Positions 6,009 to 6,151 of a stretch of 6,151 bases of DNA are shown one piece after another. A program made the translations under genes and the position numbers. The notes beneath the pieces are model-generated. The model was given only the letters and a program-made list of their open reading frames with translations. It did no database searches and was not told the origin of the DNA. The stretch's first letter is position 1; the number at the start of each line of letters is the position of its first letter. Source of the stretch: Clostridia bacterium (GTDB taxonomy: Bacteria > Bacillota > Clostridia > Oscillospirales > Acutalibacteraceae); NCBI GenBank assembly GCA_900759575.1, contig CAAEVU010000202.1:1-6151 (forward strand), written 5' to 3'.

Positions 6009-6023
6009 AGATAGGAGGTGCCT

Positions 6024-6151
6024 ATGGAACTGGATTTCAATTCGGAAAAAACCATCTTTCAGCAAATTGCAGACTGGCTGGAAGACAGCATCCTTTCTGG
6101 GGCCTTCCCAGAGGAAAGCCAGATTCCTTCCACCACAGAGTTTTCGGTGCT
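6024..6151 (+). CDS. GntR-family (probably YtrA-type) transcriptional regulator, 3' end missing
   Basis: Only the first 42 codons are in the window, and the frame is open at the right edge. A strong AGGAGGTG (6013-6020) precedes the ATG. The visible part, with IFQQIADWLEDSILSGAF followed by IPSTTEFSV, fits the start of a GntR winged helix: a first helix with the pattern I.QQI.D.L...I, a G-x-F/L turn, then P-S...E, where most members have LPSVRELA. The start right at the domain, with no N-terminal extension, is typical of YtrA-type repressors, which are short and often precede ABC-transporter genes. The C-terminal part and the regulated genes lie outside the window, so the subfamily and function remain inferred. 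Confidence 0.8.
   Translation, partial: MELDFNSEKTIFQQIADWLEDSILSGAFPEESQIPSTTEFSV

Overview
This window looks like ordinary chromosomal DNA from an endospore-forming, moderately GC-rich member of the Clostridia. A gut Oscillospiraceae/Ruminococcaceae-type organism would fit, but that is inference. The evidence is a SpoIIID regulator, a SpoIIQ-like LytM peptidase, an S-layer-homology cell-wall enzyme, a Firmicutes-type SOS box in front of lexA, AGGAGG-type ribosome binding sites and T-tailed intrinsic terminators.

Layout from left to right. (1) Nt 1-1332 hold the 3' end of a secreted SLH-domain L,D-transpeptidase, closed by a strong terminator. (2) A sigma-A-type promoter drives a complete cytosolic S9 (prolyl oligopeptidase family) serine peptidase at 1491-3491, with its own terminator. 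(3) spoIIID (3621-3875, +) and a SpoIIQ-like M23 peptidase gene (3914-4789, -) face each other across one bidirectional terminator. (4) A 472-base region without a recognised gene (4790-5261) holds an imperfect terminator-like hairpin, a possible 30-codon ORF on the + strand, overlapping signals for a possible small RNA on the - strand, and the SOS-controlled lexA promoter. (5) lexA (5262-5843, +) ends in a terminator. (6) A very good sigma-A promoter and a 24-bp dyad precede the first 42 codons of a GntR-type regulator, which runs off the right edge.

The genes mostly form separate single-gene transcription units, each with a visible terminator. The sporulation pair is the clearest functional link. 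By family knowledge SpoIIID acts in the mother cell under sigma E, while SpoIIQ is made in the forespore and bridges the two membranes during engulfment. lexA is expected to repress itself. The GntR gene probably represses itself through the dyad over its transcription start.

I found no mobile element, CRISPR array, rRNA or tRNA, and no convincing new multi-gene system. The least explained part is 4925-5100, where a small RNA and a small ORF are competing readings of the same bases.
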